In this document: one piece after another, positions 62,824-64,000 of the stretch | Layout: each line of letters starts with the position of its first letter | Numbering within the stretch: position 1 is the first letter of the stretch | Origin: G963692885 sp964657395 | GTDB lineage: Bacteria; Acidobacteriota; Terriglobia; Terriglobales; Acidobacteriaceae | NCBI GenBank assembly: GCA_964657395.1 | Contig: CAZZUX010000003.1 | Coordinates: forward strand, 25,848 to 89,847 | Reading direction: 5' to 3' | DNA: 64,000 nucleotides | Made by a program: the position numbers and the translations under genes | Notes under the pieces: generated by a model | What the model saw: the letters and a program-made list of their open reading frames with translations, nothing else | What the model was told of the DNA's origin: nothing | Database searches by the model: none

Positions 62824-63797
62824 TAGTCGGCGGGGCTTTCGGCGGTGAAGCCGGAGCAGCAGGGCTTGATCACCGGCTGGAATTCCATGAACTCGACGCG
62901 TGTTCCGTCCGGATCATAGAAGTTCGCCTGCCACTTGCCGTCCTTGCCCATCTGCGGACCATCATGGCGCGGGCTCAGCCGTTCCTGGCCGATCATCAGC
63001 GTCATCGCTTTCTCCATGTTGGGCACGCCCAGCGAGAAGTGGTTCAGCACGCCGAGTGATCGTTGATCGACCTTGTCCACCGGTGTGTCTGATCCGTCGC
63101 CCACCAGCATGTACTCCAGCCAGTCATGCCCGTCCGGCACCTGCTGCGACACCCAGTCAACCTTATCCGGATGCATCGCGCCATACCAGTACGGCCGGAA
63201 GCCGAGCAGCTCTTTATAGAAACGGTCTTCGGCGGCCTTGTCTTTCACCAGGAAGCCTACGTGGATCACGCGACTGCTCGGGAGCTCAACCGCCGTCGGC
63301 TTAAAGTCGACCTTGCCCGGCTGGATAAACTGAACCTTGTTCCCCTCAGGATCCTTGCTCGCGAAATACTGGCTGCCATCGGAACCGGTCTGGATGTCGG
63401 TAAGCCCGGCAGTTCCATGTGCTTTCAGGAAGGCCAGCAGTCCCTTTGCGTCATTCGTATTGAAGGCGACGTGATCCATCCGGCTGATGGTATGGTCTGC
63501 CGGAAGAGGCAACACCTCGGTGTACTGGGTCGCGCTGTAGTAGTAGCGAACACCCTTCGGATCTTCCGGATCCGTGCCTTTCACACCGCCCAGAACATCG
63601 ACGTAGAAGTGTTCAGCTGCGGTCGCATCGCTGGCGTATACCGCCAGGTGCGAGATGCCGGTAATCTGCGGACGTTGCTGCGCCTGTGCGCTACAAGTCC
63701 CTAAGCCAAGATAAACACAAAGCAGACCAGTCCATCCAAAACGATTCAAAAGCCACCCCTGGCAGCTTGAAACTACAGAACCGCCGCCGCCCAACAT
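62823..63797 (-). CDS. Exported VOC-family (glyoxalase/dioxygenase-fold) protein
   Basis: 324 residues from the ATG at 63797 (GAGG seven bases upstream); a TTG at 63749 is an alternative that shortens the leader. A signal peptide (LLCVYLGLGTCSAQA) is followed by two vicinal-oxygen-chelate halves, about residues 45-160 (GISHLAVYASD, DPEGNKVQF) and 175-310 (VIHVGFLVKD, DPDGTRVEFMEF). Possible metal residues are His in ISHLAV, Glu in VEFMEF and His in VIHVGF. The function is not known; export is unusual but seen in this family in Acidobacteria. The C terminus contains a CC pair. Confidence 0.88.
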   Translation of the reverse strand: MLGGGGSVVSSCQGWLLNRFGWTGLLCVYLGLGTCSAQAQQRPQITGISHLAVYASDATAAEHFYVDVLGGVKGTDPEDPKGVRYYYSATQYTEVLPLPADHTISRMDHVAFNTNDAKGLLAFLKAHGTAGLTDIQTGSDGSQYFASKDPEGNKVQFIQPGKVDFKPTAVELPSSRVIHVGFLVKDKAAEDRFYKELLGFRPYWYGAMHPDKVDWVSQQVPDGHDWLEYMLVGDGSDTPVDKVDQRSLGVLNHFSLGVPNMEKAMTLMIGQERLSPRHDGPQMGKDGKWQANFYDPDGTRVEFMEFQPVIKPCCSGFTAESPAD

Positions 63798-64000
63798 TAT
63801 GACGCCTCAACACCGGCCATGGCGAATTACGAGTGCTCGCTGCCTGCGTCACCAGGTTGCAGATCGTTGTTCGTCGAGGGCGCGGACCTTCGCCAGACGA
63901 ACGACAGCTCTTTACTGAGACCTGGGACAGAACACGGCTCTCACTTTCGCGCGGATCACGGACGGCGGGCAGACACTCCGGCCTTTTGGCGGTAAACGGC
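63798..64000. other. Window end, no gene recognised
   Basis: 203 bp with no convincing reading frame. It should hold the promoter of the minus-strand VOC gene; no motif could be assigned. Confidence 0.5.

Noticed and set aside
1..64000. Sigma-54 promoters (TGGCAC-N5-TTGC), CRISPR arrays, IS elements, integrase or phage genes
   Set aside because: Looked for by eye on both strands; only partial matches (e.g. TGGCACG strings inside genes near 28985 and 32290) and no arrays, transposases or attachment sites were seen.

Overview
The window looks like a chromosomal segment of a high-GC Gram-negative soil bacterium, most probably an acidobacterium (Terriglobia-like). This placement is inferred from gene families, not from a marker gene: an ADOP-type ABC permease next to a TolC-family channel, an Oar-like TonB receptor with an N-terminal carboxypeptidase-regulatory-like domain, and several exported peptidases, isomerases and a VOC protein. 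No rRNA, tRNA, CRISPR array, insertion sequence or phage gene was recognised. Two perfect ParB-binding parS palindromes (17933-17948 and 18003-18018) suggest chromosome and, by analogy, an origin-proximal location.

Layout. 1-7.6 kb: an efflux and signalling operon (ADOP permease, TolC-like channel, NtrC-type regulator, NtrY-like kinase, SpoIIE/RsbU-type phosphatase). 7.6-11.8 kb: an exported M28 peptidase and a short UvrA-like ATPase. 11.9-17.8 kb: sensory block with a chemoreceptor, heme oxygenase and an output-less bacteriophytochrome, convergent with a multi-PAS histidine kinase. 17.8-18.2 kb: non-coding region with the two parS sites. 18.2-21.5 kb: an unknown exported protein, an exported methyltransferase-like protein and an MFS exporter.

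21.6-42.6 kb is a nearly self-sufficient nucleobase catabolic island. The purine arm runs guanine to xanthine (guanine deaminase), urate (three-subunit xanthine dehydrogenase), allantoin (uricase, HIU hydrolase, OHCU decarboxylase), allantoate (allantoinase), and then by a plant-like route through ureidoglycine and ureidoglycolate to glyoxylate with release of ammonia. The pyrimidine arm runs uracil to dihydrouracil (PreT/PreA), N-carbamoyl-beta-alanine (dihydropyrimidinase), beta-alanine (ureidopropionase), malonate semialdehyde (class III aminotransferase) and acetyl-CoA (MmsA), with an NCS1 transporter. A yeast-type cytosine deaminase at 48.5 kb can feed cytosine into it. No transcription regulator is encoded in the island.

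42.9-53.4 kb: an exported copper amine oxidase, a TonB receptor, the cytosine deaminase, a DUF427 protein and a PaoABC-type Tat-exported aldehyde oxidase. Together with the island they suggest a nitrogen-scavenging region. 53.6-64 kb: a GH18 chitinase-like protein, a standalone NRPS-like A-T-TE enzyme whose thioesterase has a cysteine at the nucleophile position, a second M28 peptidase, an alpha/beta hydrolase, two sugar-phosphate-isomerase-like proteins and an exported VOC protein. A structured 50-bp repeat sits directly behind two successive stop codons in this last part.
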